Assembly (NCBI RefSeq): GCF_025854275.1
Contig: NZ_CP107567.1
Location: 6,014,001 to 6,078,000, forward strand
DNA length: 64,000 nt
Direction of reading: 5' to 3'
Origin: Streptomyces peucetius
Lineage (GTDB): Bacteria > Actinomycetota > Actinomycetes > Streptomycetales > Streptomycetaceae
Below the pieces are notes generated by a model. The model saw nothing but the letters and a program-made list of their open reading frames with translations. It was not told the DNA's origin and ran no database searches. Position numbers and translations under genes: made by a program. Numbering within the stretch: position 1 is the stretch's first letter; each line of letters opens with the position of its first letter. Of the stretch, positions 29,343-37,208 are shown one piece after another.

Positions 29343-30890
29343 ATGACGATGTACGAGCGGGTCGGTGAACTCGCCCGGATCCGGGGCGAGGTCCTCGACG
29401 GCGTGCCCCAGGCGACCGAGGCGCAGCATGCGAAGGGCAAGCTGACGGCTCGGGAGCGGATCGCGTTGCTGGTGGACGAGGGTTCGTTCCGTGAGGTGGA
29501 GCAGTTGCGCCGGCATCGGGCGACGGGTTTCGGCCTGGAGGCGAAGAAGCCGTACACCGATGGTGTGGTGACGGGCTGGGGGACGGTCGAGGGCCGGACG
29601 GTCTTCGTGTACGCGCATGATTTCCGGATCTTCGGCGGTGCGCTGGGCGAGGCCCATGCCACGAAGATCCATAAGATCATGGACATGGCGATCGCGGCGG
29701 GTGCGCCGCTGGTGTCGCTGAACGACGGTGCGGGCGCGCGTATCCAGGAGGGTGTGTCGGCGCTGGCCGGTTACGGCGGGATCTTCCAGCGCAACACCAG
29801 GGCCTCCGGGGTCATCCCGCAGATCAGTGTGATGCTGGGTCCGTGCGCGGGCGGTGCGGCCTACAGCCCGGCCCTGACGGACTTCGTGTTCATGGTCCGT
29901 GACACCTCGCAGATGTTCATCACCGGTCCGGACGTGGTCAAGGCGGTCACGGGCGAGGAGATCACGCAGAACGGCCTGGGCGGTGCGGACGTGCACGCCG
30001 AGACCTCGGGCGTGGCGCACTTCGCCTACGACGACGAGGAGACCTGCATCGCCGAGGTCCGCTACCTCCTGTCGATGCTCCCCGCCAACAACCGTGAGAA
30101 ACCACCCCGTTCGGCCTCCGCCGACCCCGCCGACCGCCGCTGCGAGCGGCTGCTCGACATCGTCCCGCTGGACGGCAGCCGCCCGTACGACGTACGCGCC
30201 GTCATCGAGGAACTCGTCGACGACGGTGAGCACATGGAAGTCCACGAACGCTGGGCCACCAGCGTCATCACCACCCTCGCCCGGCTCGACGGCGACGTCG
30301 TCGGCATCGTCGCCAGCCAGCCCCAGGCCCTCGCCGGGGTGCTCGACATCCACTCGTCCGAGAAGGCCGCCCGCTTCGTGCAGATGTGCGACGCCTTCAG
30401 CATCCCGCTGGTCACGCTCGTCGATGTACCCGGCTTCCTGCCCGGCGTCGACCAGGAGCACGGCGGCATCATCCGCCACGGCGCCAAACTGCTCTACGCG
30501 TACTGCAACGCCACCGTTCCCCGTGTGCAGGTGATCCTGCGCAAGGCGTACGGCGGTGCCTACATCGTCATGGACTCCCGTTCCATCGGCACCGACGTGT
30601 CCCTCGCCTGGCCGGCCAACGAGATCGCCGTGATGGGTGCGGAAGGGGCCGCCAACGTGGTCTTCCGCCGCCGGATCCAGGCGGCCCAGGACCCGGACGC
30701 CATGCGGGAGCAACTGGTCAAGGAGTACAAGGCCGAACTCATGCACCCGCACTACGCGGCGGAGCGCGGCCTCGTCGACGACGTCATCGACCCCGCCGAC
30801 ACCCGGGCGGCGCTCATCGGCGCGCTCGCGATGCTCCGCACCAAGCACGCCGACCTGCCGTCCCGCAAGCACGGCAACCCACCCACGTGA
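29343..30890 (+). CDS. pccB: Acyl-CoA (propionyl-CoA) carboxylase beta subunit
   Basis: Carboxyltransferase subunit moving CO2 from carboxybiotin to acetyl- or propionyl-CoA, giving malonyl- or methylmalonyl-CoA; 515 aa, normal length. N-terminal half: GKLTARERI, LNDGAGARIQEGV and GPCAGGAAYSPAL; C-terminal half: VDVPGFLPGVDQE and KAYGGAYIVMDS, i.e. both crotonase-like halves are complete. ATG at 29343 follows AAGGAG with 6 nt spacing. An epsilon subunit follows 10 nt later; no biotinylated alpha subunit lies nearby, so a genomic one must be shared. Might be a dedicated extender/precursor supply for a nearby pathway or a paralogue of housekeeping pccB (inference). Confidence 0.94.
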   Translation: MTMYERVGELARIRGEVLDGVPQATEAQHAKGKLTARERIALLVDEGSFREVEQLRRHRATGFGLEAKKPYTDGVVTGWGTVEGRTVFVYAHDFRIFGGALGEAHATKIHKIMDMAIAAGAPLVSLNDGAGARIQEGVSALAGYGGIFQRNTRASGVIPQISVMLGPCAGGAAYSPALTDFVFMVRDTSQMFITGPDVVKAVTGEEITQNGLGGADVHAETSGVAHFAYDDEETCIAEVRYLLSMLPANNREKPPRSASADPADRRCERLLDIVPLDGSRPYDVRAVIEELVDDGEHMEVHERWATSVITTLARLDGDVVGIVASQPQALAGVLDIHSSEKAARFVQMCDAFSIPLVTLVDVPGFLPGVDQEHGGIIRHGAKLLYAYCNATVPRVQVILRKAYGGAYIVMDSRSIGTDVSLAWPANEIAVMGAEGAANVVFRRRIQAAQDPDAMREQLVKEYKAELMHPHYAAERGLVDDVIDPADTRAALIGALAMLRTKHADLPSRKHGNPPT

Positions 30891-30900
30891 GGAGACCCCG

Positions 30901-31125
30901 ATGTCCGCACCGGCACTCGAAGGCCCGCTGGGCCCGTCCCTGTTCAAGGTGATCAGCGGCTGCCCCACCCCGGAGGAACTCGCCGTCGTCACGGCGCTCC
31001 TCAGCGCCCTGACCGCCTCCGCCGCCACGACCGCCCCCGACGGCTCAAAGGCGCCCGGGCCCGCACCCGCCGCCTGGGGCCGGCCGGAAACGTTCCCCCC
31101 GGTGTCCTGGATGGCACGGCGGTGA
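30901..31125 (+). CDS. pccE: Acyl-CoA carboxylase epsilon subunit
   Basis: 74 aa. Contains the short epsilon-family core, here FKVISGCPTPEELAVVTALLSAL, followed by a Pro/Ala-rich linker and the characteristic terminal W-x-R region (PVSWMARR). Epsilon subunits are small actinobacterial proteins that stabilise the alpha-beta carboxylase complex. It begins 10 nt after pccB with GAGGAG just upstream, so it is co-transcribed. Confidence 0.88.
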   Translation: MSAPALEGPLGPSLFKVISGCPTPEELAVVTALLSALTASAATTAPDGSKAPGPAPAAWGRPETFPPVSWMARR

Positions 31126-31260
31126 GACGGTCCGGCGGCCCCGGAATGGCAGCTTGCTGACGTCGTCGTTGCGGGCCCGGACAGCGCCCTGCTACTCAGT
31201 GAGGAAAACGGCGAAACCGGTCGTACGGGTACGGCTGCGGCGGCGATCAGGAGGCGGTTC

Positions 31261-34248
31261 GTGCTTCAGGTGGTGTTCCGGATCCTGGGGCCGCTGGACG
31301 TCAGCGCCGACGGGCGGCCGGTCGTGCTCCAGGGCGCCCGCCAGCGCACCATCATGTCGATGCTGCTGCTCGCGCCCAACCGTGTCGTGTCCGTCGACAC
31401 CCTCGCCGACGCCGTCTGGCGCGGCAGCCCGCCCGCGACCGCCCGCAACCAGATCGCCATCTGCGTGTCCGCGCTCCGCAAGACGATCAAGAACGCGGTC
31501 GGCGTGGAGGACCTCCTCGTCACCAGTCACCCCGGCTACATGCTCTACGCCGGCGAACACCGCATCGACGCGGTCGAGTTCGAGGACCGCGCCGCCAAGG
31601 GCCGGGAAGCCGCCCGCCGCGGAAGGCCCGAAGAGGCGTGCGCCCATTTCGAGGAAGCCCTCGCCATGTGGCGCGGTCCCGCACTCGAAGGCGTCCTGGC
31701 CGAACGCGTCGAGGCGGAGGCCGCCCGGCTCACCGAGATGCGCCTCGACGTCTACGAGGAGCACGCCGGGCTCCGTCTCCAGCTCGGCCAGCACCGCGAG
31801 ATGATCGGCGAACTCAGCGCCTTCGTACGCGAACACCCGCTCCGGGAACAGGCCAAGGCCCATCTGATGCTCGCCCAGTACCGCTCCGGCCGCCGCGCCG
31901 AGGCGCTGGAGACCTACCGCGACGGCCAGCGGCTGCTCGCCGGCGAACTGGGCATCGACCCCGGCCCGGCGCTGCAGGAACTGCACGAGGAGATCCTCGC
32001 CGACTCCCCGAAGCTCAGCCTCCCCCCGGAGACCACCGCCCTCGTGCCCCAGCCGACCGTGCCGGCCCACCTGCCGCCCAGCGTCGCCTCCTTCACCGGC
32101 CGCCACACCGAACTCGCCACGCTGGACCGGCTGCTGGACCACCTCGACGGCAGCGCACTGCCCGTCGGCTCCATCACCGGCACCGGCGGCGTCGGCAAGA
32201 CGGCCCTCGCCGTCCACTGGGCCCACCAGGTCGCCGCCCGCTTCCCCGACGGCCAGCTCTTCGCCGACATGCGCGGCTACGACGGGGAAGAGACGCCTCG
32301 CAGACCCGGCGCCGTGCTCGACCGGTTCCTGCGCGCGCTCGGTGTGCCGGGGCCGCAGATCCCCGCCGAGCAGGCCGAGCGCACCGCCCTGTTCCGCAGC
32401 GTCCTCGACGGCCGGCGGGTACTCATCGTGCTCGACAACGCCCGCTCCTTCCAGCAGATACGGCCCCTGCTGCCCGGCAACGGGCGCTCCTGCGTCCTCG
32501 TCACCAGCCGCGACAGCATGGGCGGCGCGCTCGCCGGCGACTACTTCTTCGTGCCCCTGCACCTCGGCTCGCTCGAACAGGACGAGTCCATCGCACTGCT
32601 CTCCCGCGTCGCCGGTGACGACCGGTTCAGCGGTGACCCGGTGGGTGCCGCACGCCTCAGCGAACTCTGCGACAGGCTGCCGCTGGCGCTGCGCATCGCC
32701 GCCGCCCGGCTCGCCGCCAAACCGCACTGGTCGGTGCGGACCCTGGTGGCCCGCCTGGAGGACCAGCACCGCAGGCTCGACGAACTCAGCCTGGACGAAC
32801 GCGGTGTCCGGGCCGGTCTGCGGCTCAGCTACCGCGATCTCCCGCCGGACACCGCCCGGATGTTCCGGCTGCTGGGCACCCTGGGAGTCCCGGACTTCGC
32901 GGCCTGGGCGGGCGCGGCACTCCTCGGCATCGACCCGGTCGACGCGGAGGACCTGATCGAACAGCTCGTCGACGCCCAGCTCCTTGAGCCGCTCAGCGCC
33001 ACCACCGGCCATGTCCGCTACCGGTTCCAGGACCTGCTGAGGCTCTTCGCCCGCGAGTGCGCGGAGGCCGAGGACAGCGAGGAGGACCGGCGGGCCGCCA
33101 CCCGGCGTGCCTGCGGGGCGTGGCTGGGCCTGGCCGGCGAGGCGCACCGCCGCGTCTACGGCGGCGACTACACCGTCATCCACGGACCGGCGCGGCTGCA
33201 CCCGCTGCCCGGCCACCTCGTGGGAAGCCTGCTGGACGACCCCATGGAATGGTTCGAGAGCGAACGCTCCTCCATCACCGCCCTCGTGGAACAGGCGGCG
33301 AAGGACGACGCGTCCGCGTACGCCTGGGACCTGGCCATGACCAGTGTGACCCTCTTCCAGAACCGCAACTACCTGGAGGACTGGCGCCACTGCGGCGAAC
33401 GTGCCCTCGAAGCGGCCGTCCGGGCCGGCGACACGCTCGGCGAAGCGGCGATGCTCCACTCGCTCGGCACCCTGGAGATCGTCCAGTGGGCGTACGACTC
33501 GGCGCACGAACGCCTCAGCCTGGCCCTGCGGCTGTTCGAGGCGCAAAGGCAGGATCAAGGGCGCGCCCTGGTGCTCCGGAACCTGGCGCTGTGCGAACGC
33601 CATCGCGGAGACATGGATCGTGCCAGGCAGATGGGACACCGGTCGCTGGAGATCTTCCGCGCGGTCGGTGACCACTACGCCGAGGCCCATGTGCTGGGGC
33701 TGCTGGCGCAGATCGAACTGGAGCGGGGCGACCCGCAGGCAAGTCTGGTGCTGTCCTCGGAAGCGGTCGCCAGGAGCCGGGGCCTCGGGACCGCGAGGGG
33801 AGAGGCGCAGAGCACCGTCAGGCTCGCCGAGGCCCTGCTGCACCAAGGGGACGGGGAGCGGGCGGAGGAGGCGGCCCGGCGCGCGCTCGATCTCGTCAGG
33901 GGCAGTGGTGACCGCCGGGGCGAGGCTCACGCGTTGCGCACGCTGGGCGAGGCGCTGTGGCGCCGTGGGAAGACGGAGGAGGCCGAGGCGGTCCTGCGGG
34001 ATGCGCTGGCGACCTCGGGCAAGGTGCCCGACCGCTATCTCGAGGCGCGGGCGGCGATCGTGCTCGGTTGTGTGCAGGTCCTGCACGCGGACCGGGCGGG
34101 CGCGGCGGGCAGTTTCAAGGCTGCGGAGGACCTCTTCGCCGATGTGGGGGCGCCGGCCTGGCAGGAACGGTGCACGCAGCTGCTGGCGGTGCTCGGCGAC
34201 GGCGGACAGCTCGACGCGCAAAGACTGTTCGCGCTGGTCCGGCCGTGA
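31261..34248 (+). CDS. AfsR-like SARP regulator with NB-ARC and TPR domains
   Basis: 995 aa from a GTG with AGGAGG 6 nt upstream. Domains: N-terminal winged-helix OmpR-type DNA-binding domain (1-95, FRILGPLDV...GARQRTIMSMLLL), bacterial transcriptional activation domain (about 100-245, ending GELGIDPGPALQELHEEIL), NB-ARC ATPase (from about 285; Walker A TGTGGVGKTALA near residue 306, VLIVLDNA, CDRLPLALRIAAARLA), then TPR-like helical repeats (about 620-990). This is the full AfsR/large SARP layout that activates antibiotic clusters in Streptomyces, binding direct heptamer repeats. Its 3' end faces the DDPWT-repeat gene 15 nt away. A five-heptamer site near 37138 is a plausible target. Confidence 0.93.
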   Translation: MLQVVFRILGPLDVSADGRPVVLQGARQRTIMSMLLLAPNRVVSVDTLADAVWRGSPPATARNQIAICVSALRKTIKNAVGVEDLLVTSHPGYMLYAGEHRIDAVEFEDRAAKGREAARRGRPEEACAHFEEALAMWRGPALEGVLAERVEAEAARLTEMRLDVYEEHAGLRLQLGQHREMIGELSAFVREHPLREQAKAHLMLAQYRSGRRAEALETYRDGQRLLAGELGIDPGPALQELHEEILADSPKLSLPPETTALVPQPTVPAHLPPSVASFTGRHTELATLDRLLDHLDGSALPVGSITGTGGVGKTALAVHWAHQVAARFPDGQLFADMRGYDGEETPRRPGAVLDRFLRALGVPGPQIPAEQAERTALFRSVLDGRRVLIVLDNARSFQQIRPLLPGNGRSCVLVTSRDSMGGALAGDYFFVPLHLGSLEQDESIALLSRVAGDDRFSGDPVGAARLSELCDRLPLALRIAAARLAAKPHWSVRTLVARLEDQHRRLDELSLDERGVRAGLRLSYRDLPPDTARMFRLLGTLGVPDFAAWAGAALLGIDPVDAEDLIEQLVDAQLLEPLSATTGHVRYRFQDLLRLFARECAEAEDSEEDRRAATRRACGAWLGLAGEAHRRVYGGDYTVIHGPARLHPLPGHLVGSLLDDPMEWFESERSSITALVEQAAKDDASAYAWDLAMTSVTLFQNRNYLEDWRHCGERALEAAVRAGDTLGEAAMLHSLGTLEIVQWAYDSAHERLSLALRLFEAQRQDQGRALVLRNLALCERHRGDMDRARQMGHRSLEIFRAVGDHYAEAHVLGLLAQIELERGDPQASLVLSSEAVARSRGLGTARGEAQSTVRLAEALLHQGDGERAEEAARRALDLVRGSGDRRGEAHALRTLGEALWRRGKTEEAEAVLRDALATSGKVPDRYLEARAAIVLGCVQVLHADRAGAAGSFKAAEDLFADVGAPAWQERCTQLLAVLGDGGQLDAQRLFALVRP

Positions 34249-34263
34249 CCGGGGCAGGGTGCG

Positions 34264-34569
34264 TCAGGTCCACGGGTCGTCGGCCTTCGTAGCCGGGGCG
34301 ACCGTCCACGGATCGTCCTCGACGCCGGCCGGGGCGCTCGTCCACGGGTCGTCGCCGGCCGGGACGCTCGTCCACGGGTCGTCCTTCGCGACGACCGTCC
34401 ACGGATCGTCGGCCGCCACGGTCACGCCGGCCGGCTCCGCGGCCGCCGCCGAGGCTCCGGCGCCGTACAGCGTGCCCGCCACCGCCAGGAGAAGCGCCCC
34501 GCCGGCCGCCATCCGGCGCGCCCTCGCCGTCGCCGCTGCGGACGGGGCCGAGGTGATGAAGCTCCTCAT
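34264..34569 (-). CDS. Small secreted protein with five DDPWT repeats
   Basis: 101 aa. Start ATG at 34569 follows AGGAGG with 5 nt spacing. Residues 1-45 look like a Sec signal peptide: basic RARR, hydrophobic GGALLLAVAGTLYGAG, then ASAAAA. The remainder consists of five DDPWT units separated by short V/A/P/G/K spacers (DDPWTVVAK, DDPWTSVPAG, DDPWTSAPAGVE, DDPWTVAPATKA, DDPWT); the last ends the protein. No cysteines. Tandem identical acidic-Trp motifs are not seen in ordinary secreted enzymes and suggest a processed peptide, signal or repeat ligand. It is sandwiched between two SARP-type regulator genes and faces away from the second. Reminiscent in idea, not sequence, of AfsS, the small repeat protein controlled by AfsR. 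Function unknown. Confidence 0.8.
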   Translation of the reverse strand: MRSFITSAPSAAATARARRMAAGGALLLAVAGTLYGAGASAAAAEPAGVTVAADDPWTVVAKDDPWTSVPAGDDPWTSAPAGVEDDPWTVAPATKADDPWT

Positions 34570-34730
34570 GGTGTTCCTCCTGGGGGCGAGGCCCGTGTGC
34601 CGGGCCTGGGTACGGGTTCGGACTCCCGCTGCGGGCGGTTGCCCTGCGGTACGCCATGAACGTTAGGGACGCCCCTTTTTGAGGCTCTTTCGGATCGATT
34701 TCGAAGCCGCGAAATCCAACCGATGCCGAT

Positions 34731-34757
34731 GAAAAAGCCCAGCTCAGTAGCTTTTTC
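34731..34757. promoter_or_regulatory. Inverted repeat before the second SARP gene
   Basis: GAAAAAGC (34731-34738) and GCTTTTTC (34750-34757) are perfect 8-nt arms with an 11-nt spacer, ending 51 nt upstream of the SARP start and lying in an AT-richer patch of the 239-nt divergent region shared with the DDPWT gene. It could be an operator or a promoter-proximal hairpin. The same patch contains direct AT-rich words (GAAGCCGCGAAATCC) but no promoter I can assign with confidence. Confidence 0.4.
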
Positions 34758-34808
34758 CGGCAGACGGCCCGGCGACCGGAGCGGGCCCGCGGAACGGGGG
34801 AGGCCCTC

Positions 34809-36704
34809 ATGGACTTCAAGATCCTCGGACCCGTGTCGGCCGGACTCGACGGCCACGCGGTCGCACTCGACGGCAGCAAGCAGCGCACCACCCTCGCGGC
34901 CCTTCTCCTCGCCGACGGGAAGGTCATGCCCGACGAGCGGCTGACGGCCATCCTGTGGGGCTGGGAACCGCCGGCCACCAGCACCCGGCAGCTCTACACC
35001 TATGTGTCCCGGCTGCGCACCCGCCTCGGCACCGGCGTCCGCCTGGAGCGTCAGGGACCCGGCTACCGGATGGACATCGGCGACGCCTCCCTCGACTGGT
35101 CCGGCTTCCGCGGGCTCGCCGGCACCGGCCGCGCCGACCTGCTCGCCCGGCGGTACGAAGAGGCGGAGCGCCGACTGGCCCAGGCCCTCGCCCTGTGGCA
35201 CGGACCGGCCCTGACGGGCGTCACCGAACATCTGCGGGACGCCGAAGGGCCGCTCATGGAAGAGGCCAGGCTCACGGCGCTGGAGGACCACGCGGAAGCG
35301 GCGCTCGCCCTCGGCCGCCACACCGACATGGTCCCCGCGCTCACCCGGCAGGTGACCCGGCAGCCGGTCCGTGAACGGCTCCGCGGCCAGCTGATGACCG
35401 CACTGTTCCGCAGCGGCCGTCAGGCCGACGCGCTCGCGGTGTACGAGGAGGGGCGCCGGGCCCTCGCCGACGAACTCGGCATCGACCCCGGACCGTCGCT
35501 CCGCGCCCTCCACCAGGAGGTCCTGACGGGCACGCTCGCACCGCCCGCGGCACCGGAACGCCGTACCGTCACGCTCCCGGCACCGCCCGCATCGCCCGGC
35601 CCGCCCACCGCGCCCGCCGGGCGCCGGACCGCGACCGAGGGGACGGCGGCCCCTGAGCCCGAGCGGACCCCGCACCCGGACGGTGCCGGCCGCGGGGTAC
35701 CGATCCCGGCGACTCTGCCGGCGTCTCCGGCCGACTTCACGGGCAGGGTCACCGAGACCGAGGAGGTCGTCACCGCACTCCGCGGCCCTCACGACGTCGT
35801 CATCACCGGTGCGTCGGGCACCGGGAAGTCCGCCCTCGCGCTGCGGGCGGCCGACCGGTGCCGTGACGACTTCCCCCAAGGCCGCCTCTACGCGGATCTG
35901 CGGACCGCCGAGGGCGGCCCCCGCGCTCCGGCCGAAGTGCTCGGCTGGTTCCTGCACGCCCTGGGCGTCGAACCGGACCGGACGCCCGCCGCGCTCGACG
36001 AGCGGATCCAGCTCTACCGGACGCTGCTCGCGGGCCGCCGGATGCTCGTCGTCCTCGACAACGCGTCCGACGACGCACAGGTGCGTCCGCTGCTTCCGGG
36101 CGGCGGCGCGTGCCGCACCGTCGTCACCGGCGTCCGCTCCCACCTGGCCTCGCTCGAAGGCACCCGGCTGGTGCGGCTCGGCCCCCTGCCGCCCGCCGAC
36201 GCGGGACGGCTGCTCGCCGCTGTCGCCGGCCCCGGACGCTTCACCGCGTCGCCCGAGGCCGCCGCGCGCATCGCCGAGTCCTGCGACCGGCTGCCGCTGG
36301 CTCTGCGCATCGCGGCGGCCCGGCTCGCGGCCCACCCGCACTGGCCGGCCGAACTGCTCGCCGACCGGCTCGCACGGCCGGAGCGCCGGCTGGCCGAACT
36401 GCGGCTGGGCAGCCTCGACATCCGGACGGGCCTGCGCAGTGTGGTGGACGGGCTGGACCCGGCCACCGGGGCGGCGCTGCGCGTCCTGGCGGCGGCCGAT
36501 CTGTCGCGGCTGACCGCAGGGGACGCCGCCGCACTGCTCGACACCGGGCCGGACGCGGCGGAGGAGCTGCTGGAACGGCTGGTCGACTCCCAGTTGCTGG
36601 AGGCATGGAGCATCGACGGCGACGCACGGCTGTGCTACCGCTTCCTGCCGCTCGTCCAGCTCTTCGCCCGCGCCGGTCACGCGCCCCAACTCGTCGCCCC
36701 CTGA
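34809..36704 (+). CDS. SARP-family regulator with NB-ARC domain, no TPR region
   Basis: 631 aa from an ATG preceded by GGGGGAGG. N-terminal OmpR-like DNA-binding domain (1-90, FKILGPVSAGLDG), activation domain (95-235, ending DELGIDPGPSLRALHQEVL), then a Pro/Thr-rich linker of about 70 residues (PAPPASPGPPTAPAG), then NB-ARC (Walker A TGASGTGKSALAL near residue 333, MLVVLDNA, CDRLPLALRIAAARLA). It stops soon after the winged-helix end (LVQLFARAGH), so it lacks the TPR array of the 995-aa paralogue upstream. Paired SARPs of unequal length in one locus imply a cascade or hetero-complex (inference). Terminated by a strong hairpin. Confidence 0.92.
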   Translation: MDFKILGPVSAGLDGHAVALDGSKQRTTLAALLLADGKVMPDERLTAILWGWEPPATSTRQLYTYVSRLRTRLGTGVRLERQGPGYRMDIGDASLDWSGFRGLAGTGRADLLARRYEEAERRLAQALALWHGPALTGVTEHLRDAEGPLMEEARLTALEDHAEAALALGRHTDMVPALTRQVTRQPVRERLRGQLMTALFRSGRQADALAVYEEGRRALADELGIDPGPSLRALHQEVLTGTLAPPAAPERRTVTLPAPPASPGPPTAPAGRRTATEGTAAPEPERTPHPDGAGRGVPIPATLPASPADFTGRVTETEEVVTALRGPHDVVITGASGTGKSALALRAADRCRDDFPQGRLYADLRTAEGGPRAPAEVLGWFLHALGVEPDRTPAALDERIQLYRTLLAGRRMLVVLDNASDDAQVRPLLPGGGACRTVVTGVRSHLASLEGTRLVRLGPLPPADAGRLLAAVAGPGRFTASPEAAARIAESCDRLPLALRIAAARLAAHPHWPAELLADRLARPERRLAELRLGSLDIRTGLRSVVDGLDPATGAALRVLAAADLSRLTAGDAAALLDTGPDAAEELLERLVDSQLLEAWSIDGDARLCYRFLPLVQLFARAGHAPQLVAP

Positions 36705-36748
36705 CCCTGCTTCCGCTGCCCCGTGCGTTGCCTTTTCTCCTGCTGCCG

Positions 36749-36784
36749 GCCCGCGGCCGGCCGTTGTCTCGGCCGGCCGCGGGC
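36749..36784. terminator. Bidirectional terminator hairpin
   Basis: 15-bp perfect stem: GCCCGCGGCCGGCCG at 36749-36763 against 36770-36784, loop TTGTCT. It sits between the convergent second SARP gene and the 79-aa peptide gene. Confidence 0.85.
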
Positions 36785-36800
36785 CTGCTTCACGTCCGGG

Positions 36801-37040
36801 TCAGCCGCAGCCGCCCGCGTGCCCCTCGTCCAGTCCGTATCTCGGTATCCCCGCCTCGGCGTGCGTCCCCTGGGCGGCCAGTGCGTTCAGGGCGTCGACA
36901 TAGTCCGCCAGCAGTTCGGACCACGGGGTGGAGCTGTCCCGCAGCAGCACTTCCTCGTCGACATTGCCTTGCTGCTCGATCTCCGTCAGAACTTCCAACG
37001 GGTGCTGGACCCGGGACCAGCCGGTTTCGGCGTCGAACAT
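36801..37040 (-). CDS. Small acidic peptide gene, candidate modified-peptide precursor
   Basis: 79 aa. ATG at 37040 follows a strong AGGAGG with 5 nt spacing; the leader CAGGAGGAACA is almost the same as that of the DDPWT gene (CAGGAGGAACAC). The first two thirds are helical and acidic (HPLEVLTEIEQQ, DEEVLLRD, PWSELLADYVDALNALAAQG), like a leader peptide; the C-terminus changes character to a Gly-rich tail with the only cysteine (YGLDEGHAGGCG). No signal peptide. Divergent from the halogenase homologue with the SARP-like repeats between. Precursor status is an inference from size, composition and position; no YcaO, LanM/LanB or radical-SAM maturase lies in this window, which argues against it. 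A halogenase-associated accessory protein is the alternative. Confidence 0.65.
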   Translation of the reverse strand: MFDAETGWSRVQHPLEVLTEIEQQGNVDEEVLLRDSSTPWSELLADYVDALNALAAQGTHAEAGIPRYGLDEGHAGGCG

Positions 37041-37137
37041 TGTTCCTCCTGTAGGTGAGTCCGGGTCCCGTTCAGGTCCCGCACCGACAGGTTCGGCCGG
37101 TTCGACATATGAATTACCCAGAGGATGTGCAGTCGCC

Positions 37138-37186
37138 GATACACACCGATACACACCGGTACAGCTCCGGTACAGATGCCGTACAA
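37138..37186 (+). promoter_or_regulatory. Five heptamer direct repeats, SARP-type operator
   Basis: GATACAC at 37138 and 37148, GGTACAG at 37158 and 37169, CGTACAA at 37180: consensus GNTACAN at 10, 10, 11 and 11 bp steps, i.e. one helical face. SARP regulators bind direct heptamers at about 11-bp pitch just upstream of the -10 box. TACGGA at 37191-37196 is at the right distance for a -10, putting transcription start a few bases before the ATG at 37209. Two SARP genes lie immediately upstream. Confidence 0.65.
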
Positions 37187-37208
37187 GGAATACGGACAGG
37201 CTTTTTCC

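Noticed and set aside
34264..34569. DDPWT protein as an AfsS orthologue
   Set aside because: AfsS has a different repeat (TPGDTHATT) and no signal peptide; only the genomic idea is similar.
36801..36850. Lasso-peptide core reading of the tail of the acidic peptide (G1 with Asp8 or Glu9)
   Set aside because: The conserved leader Thr at -2 is absent and no lasso cyclase or protease is nearby.
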